Of a stretch of DNA of 64,000 nt, positions 36,901-47,235 are shown piece after piece. Numbering within the stretch: the stretch's first letter is position 1; every line of letters begins with the position of its first letter. Location of the stretch: the NCBI GenBank assembly GCA_026874595.1, contig CM049309.1:96990723-97054722 (forward strand), written 5' to 3'. The translations under genes and the position numbers were made by a program. Below the pieces are notes generated by a model that worked only from the letters and a program-made list of their open reading frames with translations, had not been told where the DNA came from and ran no database searches. The DNA comes from Sipunculus nudus. Its lineage: Eukaryota > Annelida > Sipuncula > Golfingiida > Sipunculidae.

Positions 36901-38096
36901 ATCCAGTCATTTTACCGAAGCGGAATCACGTTGTGAATTTGATCATTCGAGATTGTCATGAGAAAATCGCACATCAGGGAAGAGGCTTTACGGTCAATGA
37001 GATACGATCCAGAGGATACTGGATACTCAGTTGCTGCAAGGCTGTATCCTCTGCAATTCATCAGTGTGTGACTTGCCGCAAGTTAAGAGGTAAAGCTGGA
37101 GGCCAAAGAATGGCCGAATTACCTAGTGACAGAACGGAGCCTTCTCCCCCTTTCTCTTATTGTGGAATGGACTGTTTTGGCCCTTTCGTGGTGAAAGAGG
37201 GCCGTCGTCAGATTAAGAGATACGGACTGATTGTGACATGTATGGCTTCTCGCGCTGTGCACATTGAATGTCTTGACGACATGTCAACTGACTGTCTCAT
37301 TAACACTCTCCGTTGCCTGATAGCTATTCGAGGACCAGTAGTTCAGATGAGATGCGACAACGGAACAAACTTTATCGGAGCCAAGCGTACTATAGATGAA
37401 GCTTTCACCGAGATAGACAGTGAACGAGTAAGACGTTTCCTTCGTTCACACCAGTGCCACTTTCTTATGAATAGTCCCTACTCCAGCCACATGGGAGGTT
37501 CGTGGGAACGCCATATTAGAACCATCAGAAGTATTTTGTCAGCACTACTTGGACAGCATAACGCTAGACTCGATACATCATCGCTACGCACTTTGTTTTA
37601 CGAGGTGATGGCTATCATCAATTGCCGTCCACTTACTGCTCAAAACTTGACTGACCCCATGGGTCCGGAACCTCTCACTCCAAATCACTTGATAACCATG
37701 AAATCGAACGTGATAACGCCTCTACCTGGTAGATTTGTTCGAGAAGATCTCTACGCTCGTAAAAGGTGGCGTCAAGTGCAGTATATGGCACAAGAATTTT
37801 GGAAGAGATGGAGGAAAGAGTATTTGTTGATACTCCAAAGCCGTCAAAAGTGGAGCGAGTCTCAGAGAAATGTTAGTGTCGGTGATATTGTGCTCTTGAA
37901 GGATGAAGATTTATGCAGAGTTGATTGGAAACTTGCAAGAATCTTAGATACTGTTGCTTCAGACGACGGGCTTGTGCGTAAAGTTAGACTACTTGTTGGT
38001 GATCCATGCCTATCGACAGAAGGAAAGCGCATACGTAAAGCATTCGTACTGGAAAGACCTGTTCATAAACTAGTTATGATCCTGCAGAACTGTTAA
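33948..38096 (+). CDS. pol: BEL/Pao pol polyprotein: protease, reverse transcriptase, RNase H, integrase (1382 aa)
   Basis: This intact polyprotein would be cut to the enzymes that copy element RNA into DNA and integrate it. Residues 16-25 (HPTCLHGDYE) are the usual end of the BEL gag zinc-knuckle region. The aspartic protease motif is DTQSD at 80-84. Reverse transcriptase covers about 367-560 with Asp442 (AGDIEKMF) and YVDD at 520-523. RNase H begins near FSDAS (Asp699). The integrase zinc finger uses His1004, His1009, Cys1040 and Cys1043, and the catalytic triad is Asp1075 (GMDCFGP), Asp1137 (RCDNGTNF) and Glu1187 (GGSWERH). A DUF5641 C-terminal domain ends the protein (SVGDIVLLKDED). No stop or frameshift interrupts 1382 codons. 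The ATG at 33948 lies inside the LTR-like insert, so the natural start is unclear; pol is normally fused to gag. Confidence 0.95.
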   Translation: MDNNQGFKSLNYFNRHPTCLHGDYEALNPTLTEPTQREPAVVRSASRLDKGLGCCSMTVPVYVTTKDNPDTEVMAYALLDTQSDTTFISDEIISKLNPKATLTKLKISTMTSSETVNCSKLCDLQVRGVNSKVKVSLPATHTTDCVPIKHSHIPTPDVARKWAHLQELSDHLVPLQDTHIGVLIGYNCPQALAPINVKHGTDNEPYGIETNLGWSIVGFVTSTDENEDDHTISHRVMSRSIPELLQVDERQRVSFVFRTSVKESPNFVDPSQIIRVLESDFQDKDKEKTMSQEDIRFLDILNDGIHQNEDGFYQMPLPFIGRKPDLPDNSSLAKRRLSQLRQKLESDHSFADEYRQFMTHMIHDGYAELVLNEEIDSSGTWTIPHHGVRHKKKGKLRVVFDCAVRYGGACLNDHLLQGPDLMNSLLGCLCRFREGQVAIAGDIEKMFYRFKVIPEHRDYLRFLWWDNNIDEEPKIYRMTVHIFGAVSSPGCANFALKQLASDHGHDFNQDVCQFLQQNFYVDDGLFSCDSSDQAINIIRGAIKLCERANIRLQKFVSNSREVMDAIPATERLCDTDSLNLTSDVERVLGVQWNVQSDNLQFSLTLDSKPMTRRGILSTIASIYDPLGCLAPFILIGKQVLQEMCRLEYDWDDHLSQELGPKWERWIAELLKITKVKIPRCYVPKDFGDVVHYEIHHFSDASSTGYGQCSYLRVVNQLGQVSCTLLIGKSRVAPLKLTTIPRLELTAAVVSVRIAEILQDELTYNFSKEVFWTDSRITLGYINNEERKFHIFVANRVRRIKQSSNQEQWQYVTSKDNPADHASRGMYPDELNKSYWFRGPEFLWRSNLPDEGNQEFPLSLNDPELKKVTVNATVADADGVRTVYSVTQRLQKFSKWSSVVTAIAVILRALKGRSKPLTPLDQSNAEITILKPIQAETFAEELQLLQNKNVPKGNRLHKLDPFLDENGLMRVGGRLKKSSLSYYVRHPVILPKRNHVVNLIIRDCHEKIAHQGRGFTVNEIRSRGYWILSCCKAVSSAIHQCVTCRKLRGKAGGQRMAELPSDRTEPSPPFSYCGMDCFGPFVVKEGRRQIKRYGLIVTCMASRAVHIECLDDMSTDCLINTLRCLIAIRGPVVQMRCDNGTNFIGAKRTIDEAFTEIDSERVRRFLRSHQCHFLMNSPYSSHMGGSWERHIRTIRSILSALLGQHNARLDTSSLRTLFYEVMAIINCRPLTAQNLTDPMGPEPLTPNHLITMKSNVITPLPGRFVREDLYARKRWRQVQYMAQEFWKRWRKEYLLILQSRQKWSESQRNVSVGDIVLLKDEDLCRVDWKLARILDTVASDDGLVRKVRLLVGDPCLSTEGKRIRKAFVLERPVHKLVMILQNC

Positions 38097-38193
38097 GAGA
38101 CAAAGTCGCGATATTCTTTAATGGTATATTCCTACTTACGATTTTGAACTAGTAAATGTTTATTCCCTTAATATTGAAAATCAGACTGATTTT

Positions 38194-38202
38194 GGTGGGG
38201 AG
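38194..38202 (+). other. Polypurine tract of the BEL element
   Basis: GGTGGGGAG directly precedes the 3' LTR, the position of the plus-strand primer in LTR retrotransposons. Confidence 0.8.
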
Positions 38203-39325
38203 TGTAGCTGTCATCAGCTGATCGTATTTTGTTTTCATGTATTGTACGAGCGTCATGCATATTTTACCGTTTTAAGCCATGAGTGACCATGCGTGTTTAC
38301 AGTTATACATACACGATACAAAGTAGTTCCTGGATATAGTTGTTTGTAGATTCCAAAGTTTTATGTTTATAATGTACGTCTCATTTTGTCATATATAACA
38401 TTTTGTGAACTCTAACTTATTGAGCTACGGGTTATAAGGCAGATATTCTACTTTTACTCGATACCGCGTAGTGATACAAGGCATGTCTTCAAGTTAGGAA
38501 CGATCATGTATGGTTTTCATGTCCGATGGTACGAATTTAGAAGTTCATCTCGAAGATTGTGATTTACTGTATTTAGAACTACGATCGAGAAGAACCTAAA
38601 GTCATATTGCACCTAACCCTAACCCTGAACCCTTAGATGTTGAGAAACATGCTTGATGGCCCAGAGTCGGTTAGTTTTCATTTTATTTTAATCCTGTTAA
38701 ATGGTTAAGATCGCATGTTCAGTAGCACATGTTTTGTACTTGCATGTAGCACGCAATAAGATGAATGTCAGTAAAACTCGTTATGTAGAGGTGACAAAAC
38801 GCCTTCATTACTCAACCGGAGAGTTAATTTTGTACACGATCTCTTCTTTTGTACCAGTCGAAGGCAGTTATCTGATGCCATTTAATGATGACAGTCATTC
38901 AGTCCATATTAGAATATTTCACTATTAATCTTATTATCGTTATTCGTCATATTGAGTACTACTCAGACACTTTGTGTTTTATGTCAGAGATAACATGTGC
39001 TAGTTAACTTTACTAAGAAATCACCATGTAACTCTCATTATGATGAATGTTTCTTTTGTCTGTCCGTTAGTCTGTTTGCATGATCATAACCTTGTGACGA
39101 GAATATTATGTGATATATTATACATGGCTGACAATAATATGTGTATCAGCATATCGTGCTACCAAGTGGTAAGGTCTGCATTCCTGTCTTTGTAGTTGAC
39201 GGTTCATGGTTGATGGTTAACGGTTGACGGTTAACCAGGTTAATCAACCGAGGAATAAACCAGTATAAACCAAACGTCCTGGTCCTTGTTTGAGTCAGTT
39301 TTGCGAAAGCATGTATACCACTACA
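38203..39325 (+). repeat. 3' LTR of BEL/Pao element (1123 bp)
   Basis: Same TG...CA ends as the 5' LTR. The 7-bp length difference comes from one place (about 38613), where this LTR has CCTAACCCTAACCC while the 5' LTR has CCAAACAT. The inserted piece contains two copies of the TTAGGG telomere hexamer in complement. Confidence 0.95.
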
Positions 39326-39330
39326 CAGTT
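39326..39330. repeat. 5-bp target site duplication CAGTT of the BEL element (right)
   Basis: Exact match to 28922-28926, directly after the 3' LTR. Confidence 0.95.
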
Positions 39331-41385
39331 GTTCTATTATTATTACTATTACTATTACTATTACTATTACTATTACTATTACTTTCAATTTCTGATATTA
39401 CTATTACTATTACCAATACCACATTTTATCTTCTATTACTTTTACTATTACTATTACTTAAACTGATGGGAGGATTCTAGACCTTGTGCAGCCATGAGTG
39501 CTATAAACTAGCACTACAATCACATGTTTAAATAATATTAAAAGCAACTATATCATCCAGTTACCTACACAATTTTCTTATACTGTGTCTGTCATTTACA
39601 AGAAGCCTAATGATACTGGAGATCTTAATTATTTCAGCTTCTTTAATTCTGTTTTTTTTTTTTAATATTTTGAAACCTCAGTGATCGTTATTGGGGGTTT
39701 CAAGTCGAAATTATAAGATAATTCTATGAACTCTTGAATACATGTAATTTAAAAGCAACCCATTGTAAAGGCCCTGGCATATGTAAAATATTGATTTATA
39801 ATAATTTTTGCATACTTGTACATTTTATATTATTTCCATATACATTTCACATAAATTTATTTTATAGTACATACTTTCGTTTAGATATAATCTTCATTCT
39901 CATAGTCAATAAATAAAGATTTTCAGTGTAACTAAAAATTTTCTCCAGGAGAATTATTCATGATTATTGCATAATATTATTTAGTATCAAAGCTGAAAAT
40001 TCAGTCCTTTATGTATGTATCAGGAGAGGAATTTATGTAGGGCTGTGTCCTGTTTCCCAATCCTCATAAATATATCCAATAAAAATACTGTTTACATCAA
40101 GATTCTGGACAGAACCAAACTGGAGACAAAAGTACCCCATATTCTCTGGTGTATATGTTCATTTGGATGTGATACCATGTTTTATTCCATCACATAGTAC
40201 ATCTTGAGAGTGAACAAAGAGGTGGTAAACTTTGAAATAATGGTAGCATGCATGGCTTTTCTTCAGGCATGCCCTTCTTCATTGCAGCAAAACAAGCATA
40301 GGATAATTTAGGAATATGGAGAGTGATTTAAACTTACATCAATTTAAGAAAAAAATAAAATATTATTTAAATCACTTTCACAATAAATTTGGTATTAAAC
40401 AATCTTGTACTTTAAATTTTGTACATAACAGGATCTAATTATTTGATATCAAAATTTCAGATATTAAATAATAAAATATTAACATTTACATATATTCTCA
40501 TATTATATAATCAAATAAATTAATATCATGAAAAAAATGGTTCTTTTAATTTTCAAAATATAAATTAACATAATTTTAGATACTGAATGGTCTGCAAAAT
40601 TGGTACTATGAAATAACAGACAAGTATTAAAAGAATAGTTTTAAAAGAATATGTATATAAATTAACTAATGTGTCTGCAGTATGACTTAATCCAAGTGAT
40701 TTTAGTACTGGTTTGAGTTTATAGCATTGTAGGCTTCAATATATAATGGGGAGTGAAAACACCATAAGCTTATCATGAACATTTTGGGTCTGCACTGTAT
40801 CTGGTTCCATATTATATTTTTCTTGAATGTATGTTATTGCAATCTGTATGATTAAAATGCAAACTGGCTTGTGAAAACAAATCTAGGTACATTTCAGAAT
40901 ATGCATATGGATTGATGGATGTGAGATAAGATGTACATGTCACAATAATAATACACTATTTATCTGTCTCTAAACATCAAACATGCCTCTGTTTATCCAT
41001 GGTTTACTAATCAAAGGTCAGATTGTGCCAGGTAACTTATTTGGCTGTGACCTACTCTGTCCAGTACTCTTATGTAATTAGCACCAGTGGTCACCAGCAA
41101 TCTGGCAGTTGGCCCATGCTTGCCTCAACAATAGGCACATCCTGGGCAATTACTGGACAAGAACTGGTCTGTTCAGCATTATTTGCTGATATGCTTCATG
41201 AAGGCGCTCACAGGAAGTAATAGAAAGTAATATGTATTACTCTATTACTTTGCCTTCTGTTTCTATTACTATTACTATTACAGCTCAAATTTTTTAGCCT
41301 ATTACTATTACTATTACTATTACATGGAAAAAGCTGTAATAGTCTATTACTATTACTATTACTTATTACTATTACCCCAATTCTG

Positions 41386-41393
41386 CAGCCCTG
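41386..41393. repeat. 8-bp target site duplication CAGCCCTG (right copy)
   Basis: Directly follows the CTG end of the non-autonomous hAT-like element. Exact match to 28896-28903. Confidence 0.95.
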
Positions 41394-42295
41394 TGGGATG
41401 TATAGAATGTAATAGAAGTTGGTTATTTGTCCTACCTGTAATGCCCAACACTGGTGACAACAGTCCTTAATTACTCTTAATATGTTTGGATCCTTTGTTT
41501 CTTTGTAGTTCTAGTTTTTCTTTCAGACAAAGTTCACTTATTCTGACATCACAGTCCAGCCATTGAAATTGTTTTGGATAAAATCAGCTAGTGGTCAGAT
41601 AAATTCATGAAGTTGCGAACCAGAGTGTATGGTGCTGTGCAACTGTCTAAGCTTTACCTGTGCACTAAGCCAAGACATGACAACACTTAGTCTGGGCATA
41701 TGGAGACACAGACTTTAGACTAGCCCTACTGATGAGGTGCTAACCATCAACTGATAGGGACAAAGTTTGGAAACAAGTGTTGTCAAAACATTTCCAACCC
41801 CATTTAAGCTACTGCAAGCTTGTTCCAATGCCTAATATATAAACCTTTAAAATTATGAAACAAACTTATTGACAAAATTTAACTATTTGCAGAAAAATAT
41901 ACATTTTATTTGTCTTTAAAAATCTGGCCAGAAATTTGAATGTTCCTGGTAATTTAACCCCAGGGTTTATTCTAGCAGATCATATATATGTTTTAATTTT
42001 ATGTATAATACAGTAACAATTTCACTTTGAAATGCATTACAATGTAAAAACTGAAACCTTATTAAGTGCACAAATATAAAACTATATAGGCTATATAGAT
42101 GAACCTATAATGACTCAGTATTATAGAGAGTATAAATAAACTATAATGCACATTCGCAAAAATTCTTTTAACAAGAAAAACTTCTTATACTTCCCAGAAT
42201 ACTTATACTGCACCAGCCTTTTTTATGAGGGAGTGGAAATAAGCATTCCTTATTTCCACTCCCGGGGAGCAGAAATAAGGCCTGCCATAATTTTA
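41394..42295. other. Unassigned sequence
   Basis: AT-rich with no recognised gene. 42230-42280 holds two inverted TTATTTCCACTCCC-like segments. Confidence 0.4.
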
Positions 42296-43474
42296 AGCTC
42301 AGCTGACTGAAAGTCAACTGAGGTACAGGTATAGCGCTTTGTCCATCATCCATCTGGGTGTCCGTCCGTCTGTTAGCACAAATCATAACCGCTGACCATA
42401 GATGCTTCTAGGTTTTATCCTTAGAGGTCAATGAAAAATCTCCTTGAAAACATGAAATTAGGTCACTGCAAGCCATATTGTCCAAGCTATGGGGCTCGAA
42501 AGTAACCCCCCACCCCCAGAATAATTAAAAATTTGATACAAAACCTCCAGTATCTTTATAATGATTGCATGGATTGCCATAAATCTTGCCGATTACGTGT
42601 CAGTTGGAAGGGCACCAGTTGGACGGGTCCCATTTAGACGGTCCCAGTCAGACGGGTCCCAGTTAGACGGGTCCTAGTTGGACGGGTCCCATTTAGACAC
42701 TATGTTATATTTATGTGACTTAATTACATACGTAAGTAGCCAGGGATTGAAGCTTTATGGGAAAGCCTAACTAAAATAATAAAAGTTTATTTATGTTGAT
42801 CAAACATGGTATAGCTATGACATTTTATGCAAGCCCTTATACCTGTGTACATGAATTATTGTTCAAAGAGCTATAGATTTTAACAGTTATATTGTTTTCT
42901 TCCCTGATGTTGCTAATTTTTTCTGTTTTGTCAGAGTTACAATAATGAATCAACATGCAATCAAATGTCAAATAAATTAGTGATATATATACTATAATAA
43001 CTGACATGCGGTCGAAATGTTCCGCCAATTTATGTAAATAAGCAAAATATATAAGCTAGGTTTTCGGCAAAATCTCATATTTTATTCCGATATATCACAT
43101 AATCCATGTGCTGCCATATTGTTAGTCCAACATTATGCATATTTCCAAGAAACAAGAGTGGAAACGCTTTACCGCATCAGGGATATATGACGGAGAAACC
43201 TGCACCTCTGACATGGTCACCACACTCCAAAGGGAAGCGAGGTCACTTTATAATTAACTTATTGTTTGAATAACGAGACTAATAAGTTGCGTTTCACAAT
43301 GAATATTATGGTACGGCATTTTATAAGTTCAGTAAAAACAGCCGATTACCCTTTGATAGGTGTTTTATTAATCAATAAGACACAACCCCACAAACAAGGT
43401 AAACAGAACAACAGTTATCTCTCGTGGTCCCTTCTATTATTTATCAAAATGAGCAGAGGGAAGGCTTTGTGCAA

Positions 43475-45223
43475 CTAGAATATGGGTAGTCGACAAGCGA
43501 CTACGTGTATCCGCCTAAATCAGAGTGGAACGGGTGAAGTGAGGCATGGATTAAGTGGCAAGGGGAAATAGAGTGAAGTGTTGCATATTAGCATGGATGT
43601 CTGCAGCCAAATTGTGTATGAAGGTTGCCCCCCCCCCCCCCCCACCACAAAATCCAGAAAGCCGTCCCAATTGTATACATATGCAAAATTTAAGGCAGAT
43701 AAGTCAAACCACTACATGTATACGAGTGATTTTAGCCCGTGGCAGACAATCAGATGGACGCTGAGCAAAAATGGTTGCAGGTGACGGCACCGATGCGTAT
43801 GATAAAGACCTATGTGAGAACTATACACATGCAAAACTTTGGCCCAATTGGTCAAACGGTTCCCAAGATATGAGCTTGGAAGTCTGCTGCATAAACTAGA
43901 ATGCAGGTGGCTCCACCTGTCATAAAATCAAGAGAGCTGTCGGGGATGTATAAACCTGCAAAATTTTAGCCAGATATGTCAAACCACTGCGGAGATATGA
44001 GTGATTTTATCCCATGGCAGACAAACAGACAGGAGCTGTGCAAAAATGGCTGCAGGTGGCGCCACCAGTTTTGCGTATGTTATAAAGCTCTCCAAGGGCT
44101 ACATTTGTGCAAAAAAATTTTCCTGATCGGTCAAACGGTTCCTGAGATATGAGCTTGGATGTCTGCAGCGTAAACGTGAATGTAGGTGGCACCACCTGTC
44201 ACAAAATCAGAAAAGCTATTCAGGATGTATAAGCATGCCAAATTTCAGGTGAATTAGTCAAGTCACTGTAGAGATATGAGTGATTTTAACCCAAGGCAGA
44301 CGAACAGATGGACACTGTGCAAACATGGTTGCAGGTGGCGCCACCATTTTTTGTGTATTTTATAAAGCTCTCCAAGGGCTACATTTGTGCAAAAAAATTT
44401 TCCTGATCGGTCAAACGGTTCCTGAGATATGAGCTTGGATGTCTGCAGCGTAAACGTGAGTGTAGGTGGCGCCACCTGTCACAAAATCAGAAAAGCCATC
44501 CAGGATGTATATGCATGCCAAATTTCAGGTGAATTAGTCAAGTCACTGTAGAGATATGAGTGATTTTAACCCAAGGCAGACAAACAGATGGACACTGTGC
44601 AAACATGGTTGCAGGTGGCGCCACCATTTTTTGTGTATGTTATAAAGCTCTCCAAGGGCTACATTTGTGCATAAAAATTTTCCTGATCAGTCAAACGGTT
44701 CCCGAGATATGAGCTTGGATGTCCGCAGGGTAAACGTGTATGTAGGTGGCGCCACCTGTCACAAAATCAGAAAAGCCATCCAGGATGTATATGCATGCCA
44801 AATTTCAGGTGAATTAGTCAAGTCACTGTAGAGATATGAGTGATTTTAACCCAAGGCAGACGAACAGATGGACACTGTGCAAACATGGTTGCAGGTGGCA
44901 CCACCATTTTTTGTGTATGTTATAAAGCTCTCCAAGGGCTACATTTGTGCAAAAAAATTTTCCTGAACCGTCAAACGGTTCCTGAGATATGTGGGTTTAT
45001 GTGTGGAAACAGACGCACAAACGGACGCAGAGCGCAGAGAAAAGGTCAGAGGTCAAAACAAAATCGGGGCGCAGCAGTTCACATGTGACCCGAACATAAT
45101 CCCGGGTTTCGTAAAATTCCGCCCAGCGGTTACGGAGGAGTTCTCCGGAAACCTACGCGGCGGCAGCGGCGGCGGCGTGCAGCTGAAAACATAGTATCCG
45201 CAAAACTCTGTTTTGGCGGATAC
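43475..45223 (-). mobile_element. Family F element, complete, with 280-bp tandem core
   Basis: Read on the minus strand: head hairpin GTATCCGCCAAAAC/GTTTTGCGGATAC (45194-45223) preceded by TT; a GC-rich leader with TGACCTCTGACCT; a core of 280-bp units (44052, 44331, 44611 and 44891 mark the same GCAGGTGGCGCCACC site); older diverged units; then GGCGGATAC (the head arm inverted, 43507-43515), a perfect 7-bp hairpin (43486-43504), and CTAG at 43475-43478 followed by TT. Total 1749 bp. The 60-80-codon ORFs are shadows of the repeat: the 280-bp unit is not a multiple of three. Confidence 0.85.
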
Positions 45224-45343
45224 AATTAAATATACACATTTATGTTTGTCTGTGTTGTCGTATGTATTTTGGATGAAGTTTATATTCACTTATTGCTATC
45301 CGCTAAATACACTGGTAATATACGTACTTGGTAAATACATGAA

Positions 45344-45365
45344 CAGAGAGAGAGAGAGAGAGAGA
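45344..45365. repeat. AG microsatellite
   Basis: About 22 bp of (AG)n. Confidence 0.95.
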
Positions 45366-45585
45366 TAATGCCTCAGAGAGATATGATAGAAAGAAAGGAG
45401 AAAGATGTTATTTTCATAAAAAATGAATGGTTTGAAAAATGAAATTATTACCATATAATACAAATTTGTTTTATTTCACAGGGGACTTTAATGTTTGGTG
45501 GTTGATGTTAATCAACAGAATATTTATCAAAGATCACCGTGCTGTTATTATAACAGTTACAACATGGCTTAGACAACCTGTAGCA

Positions 45586-46047
45586 ATTATAACCTGGTCC
45601 AGAATGAATTGGTGACAAACTTACAAGTCTCTGAGTTGATGTAAAAGATTCTTTATTTTAACTATACAGGAGAGGGTATGCCAAACCCCTCTTCAGGGCT
45701 TGGCCCCCAGTTTGTTACTGACTCTACCCCCACGACATATCTTCAATCAAGATTCATAAAACCATTTGTAAACCAATCAGAGATTTCCCTGACGTGTCAC
45801 AACAGATGCAATTAAAGAAAGGTGTGCACAGGAGCTGAATGAAAGTGCAATTAGACTGAATAGAGTTGCCATGTAATCAAGGCTAAGCAATTACAGTCAT
45901 TATGTAAATACTTGGCAACTCAGCTCTGACATTTGAATACACAAAGTCCCAATTAACTTAAACACCTGCAACTTACATAATATATAATCATGATGAAATA
46001 CTGTGAGTGAGAATTGTAGTAATAGACTGTCCCTTAGTACATTACAA
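45586..46047 (-). repeat. Dispersed LTR-like repeat, copy 1
   Basis: On the minus strand it reads TTGTAATGTACTAAGGG... to ...AAAATAAAGAATC...GTTTGTCACCA then TGGACCAGGTTATAAT. TG start, a polyadenylation-like AATAAA near the end and a CA end followed by a TGG-starting stretch would suit an LTR plus primer site. It matches 54404-54853 throughout with modest divergence. No internal retroelement coding lies beside either copy, so both could be solo LTRs. Confidence 0.6.
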
Positions 46048-46224
46048 ACTGGTGCGGAACGAAACCTAATCACAGTAACTGGTTAATTAACAAGAAGATG
46101 CACTTATGTGGTTTCCCTTTGAAACGTGGTAATATGGGATGTACAGTTTCTCCTTCCTGGTAAGGTCTTTGAAGAAAGTGATTTATACATAAATTTATTT
46201 AAGGAGTTAATAAATATATGTGAA

Positions 46225-46284
46225 ATCTATCTATCTATCTGTCTGTCTATCTATCTATTTATCTATCGCTCTATCTATCTATCA
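46225..46284. repeat. CTAT tetranucleotide microsatellite
   Basis: (CTAT)n with a few interruptions. Confidence 0.95.
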
Positions 46285-46679
46285 ACTAAAATGAAAGGCA
46301 TTGTATGATACAAGTCCGTAAAGAATCACTGAACTTAATACTTAAATAATAGGCAGTGTAGGATAACCTACACCTGTGAGTAAAAAACGCATTGAATTTG
46401 ATAACCAAAGGCTGTTTATGAAAGAAAAATATGTAACATATGAAATGAATAACTCATATTTTATTGATTGACCATGTAACTCGGCTTTCAAATAAGGACT
46501 ATTCTGATTTTATTGATGTCACAAGCAAGCAATAATTATTTAAGCTCTGTACATATTCAAAAAAAAAAAATAATGAACGGCATTTCTTTTAAGATAACAT
46601 CTCATTAATTATCGTTCCTATAAATAAATTCAATATAGACTTCAACGATGCCAAATATATGACATTTTAATGATTGCAT

Positions 46680-46776
46680 TTTATGTCGCCAGGTAGCCGT
46701 GTGTTCTATGTAAATAGGCGGTTAATTTTTCATTGCGTTGCAAATTGTTCAATACTATCATATACAATTAAAATGC

Positions 46777-46824
<48 letters not shown>

Positions 46825-47235
46825 ACAAAAATACAGCAAAATATCCTTGATATTACAAGGTAAGTGATAATAAAACGAGACATAATGCTTGCACATGATG
46901 TCGGCGTCGCCAGTCAGCCGGGTGGTCTATGTATATAGGCCGTTCATCCTTCATGGCGTTGCAAATGGTTCAATATTTTCATATATACAATTAAAATGCT
47001 ATATATCTATATATTTATATATCGATGTATATGTATATATATAATAAGACAACAAGACAGCAAAATACCCTAGATATTGCAAGGTAAGTGATAATAAAAT
47101 GAGACAAAGTAACACATCGCCAAATAGCCGGGTGGTCTATATGGGAATGAGCCGTTCATCCTTCAGGACGTTTCAAACTGCTTGATATTTTCATATATTC
47201 ATTCATATTACTATATATAATATAAAAATGCACAT
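46680..47235. repeat. Tandem array, about 210-bp unit, 2.5 to 3 copies
   Basis: Segments like GTCGCCAG...AGCCGGGTGGTCTATGT, then GGCGTTGCAAAT and ATACAATTAAAATGCTA, recur at about 46685, 46905 and 47122. A TA microsatellite lies within the first unit (46780-46820). Confidence 0.85.

Larger units (their letters stand above)
28927..39325 (+). mobile_element. BEL/Pao LTR retrotransposon, 10.4 kb, recent insertion
   Basis: LTRs of 1116 and 1123 bp with a 5-bp target duplication CAGTT frame a gag-like ORF and a long pol ORF ordered protease, reverse transcriptase, RNase H, integrase. That order and the DUF1759-type gag place it in BEL/Pao. No env-like ORF is present. A purine-rich tract (GGTGGGGAG, 38194-38202) adjoins the 3' LTR as expected for plus-strand priming. 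I could not identify a convincing tRNA primer site after the 5' LTR. The 3' part of gag and its zinc knuckles are missing, replaced by LTR-like sequence. This copy can encode pol but not a normal gag. Confidence 0.95.
28904..41385. mobile_element. Non-autonomous hAT-like element with TAATAG-repeat ends, copy 2, split by a BEL retrotransposon
   Basis: The left 23 bp (CAGACATGGGGTCTATTACA onward) precede the BEL element. The remaining 2055 bp (39331-41385) follow it and end in TACCCCAATTCTG. The ends and the 8-bp duplication CAGCCCTG match hAT transposition. Without the retrotransposon the element would be 2078 bp. Positions 39331-41385 are the reverse complement of copy 1, including both CTATTA hexamer blocks, with scattered substitutions and indels. 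No coding capacity. Confidence 0.92.

Noticed and set aside
43266-45194. Repeated 70-80-codon ORFs in the 280-bp array (and at 62.6-63.9 kb)
   Set aside because: The unit is 280 bp, not a multiple of three, and each ORF ends at the same repeat-borne stop. They are shadows of the array.
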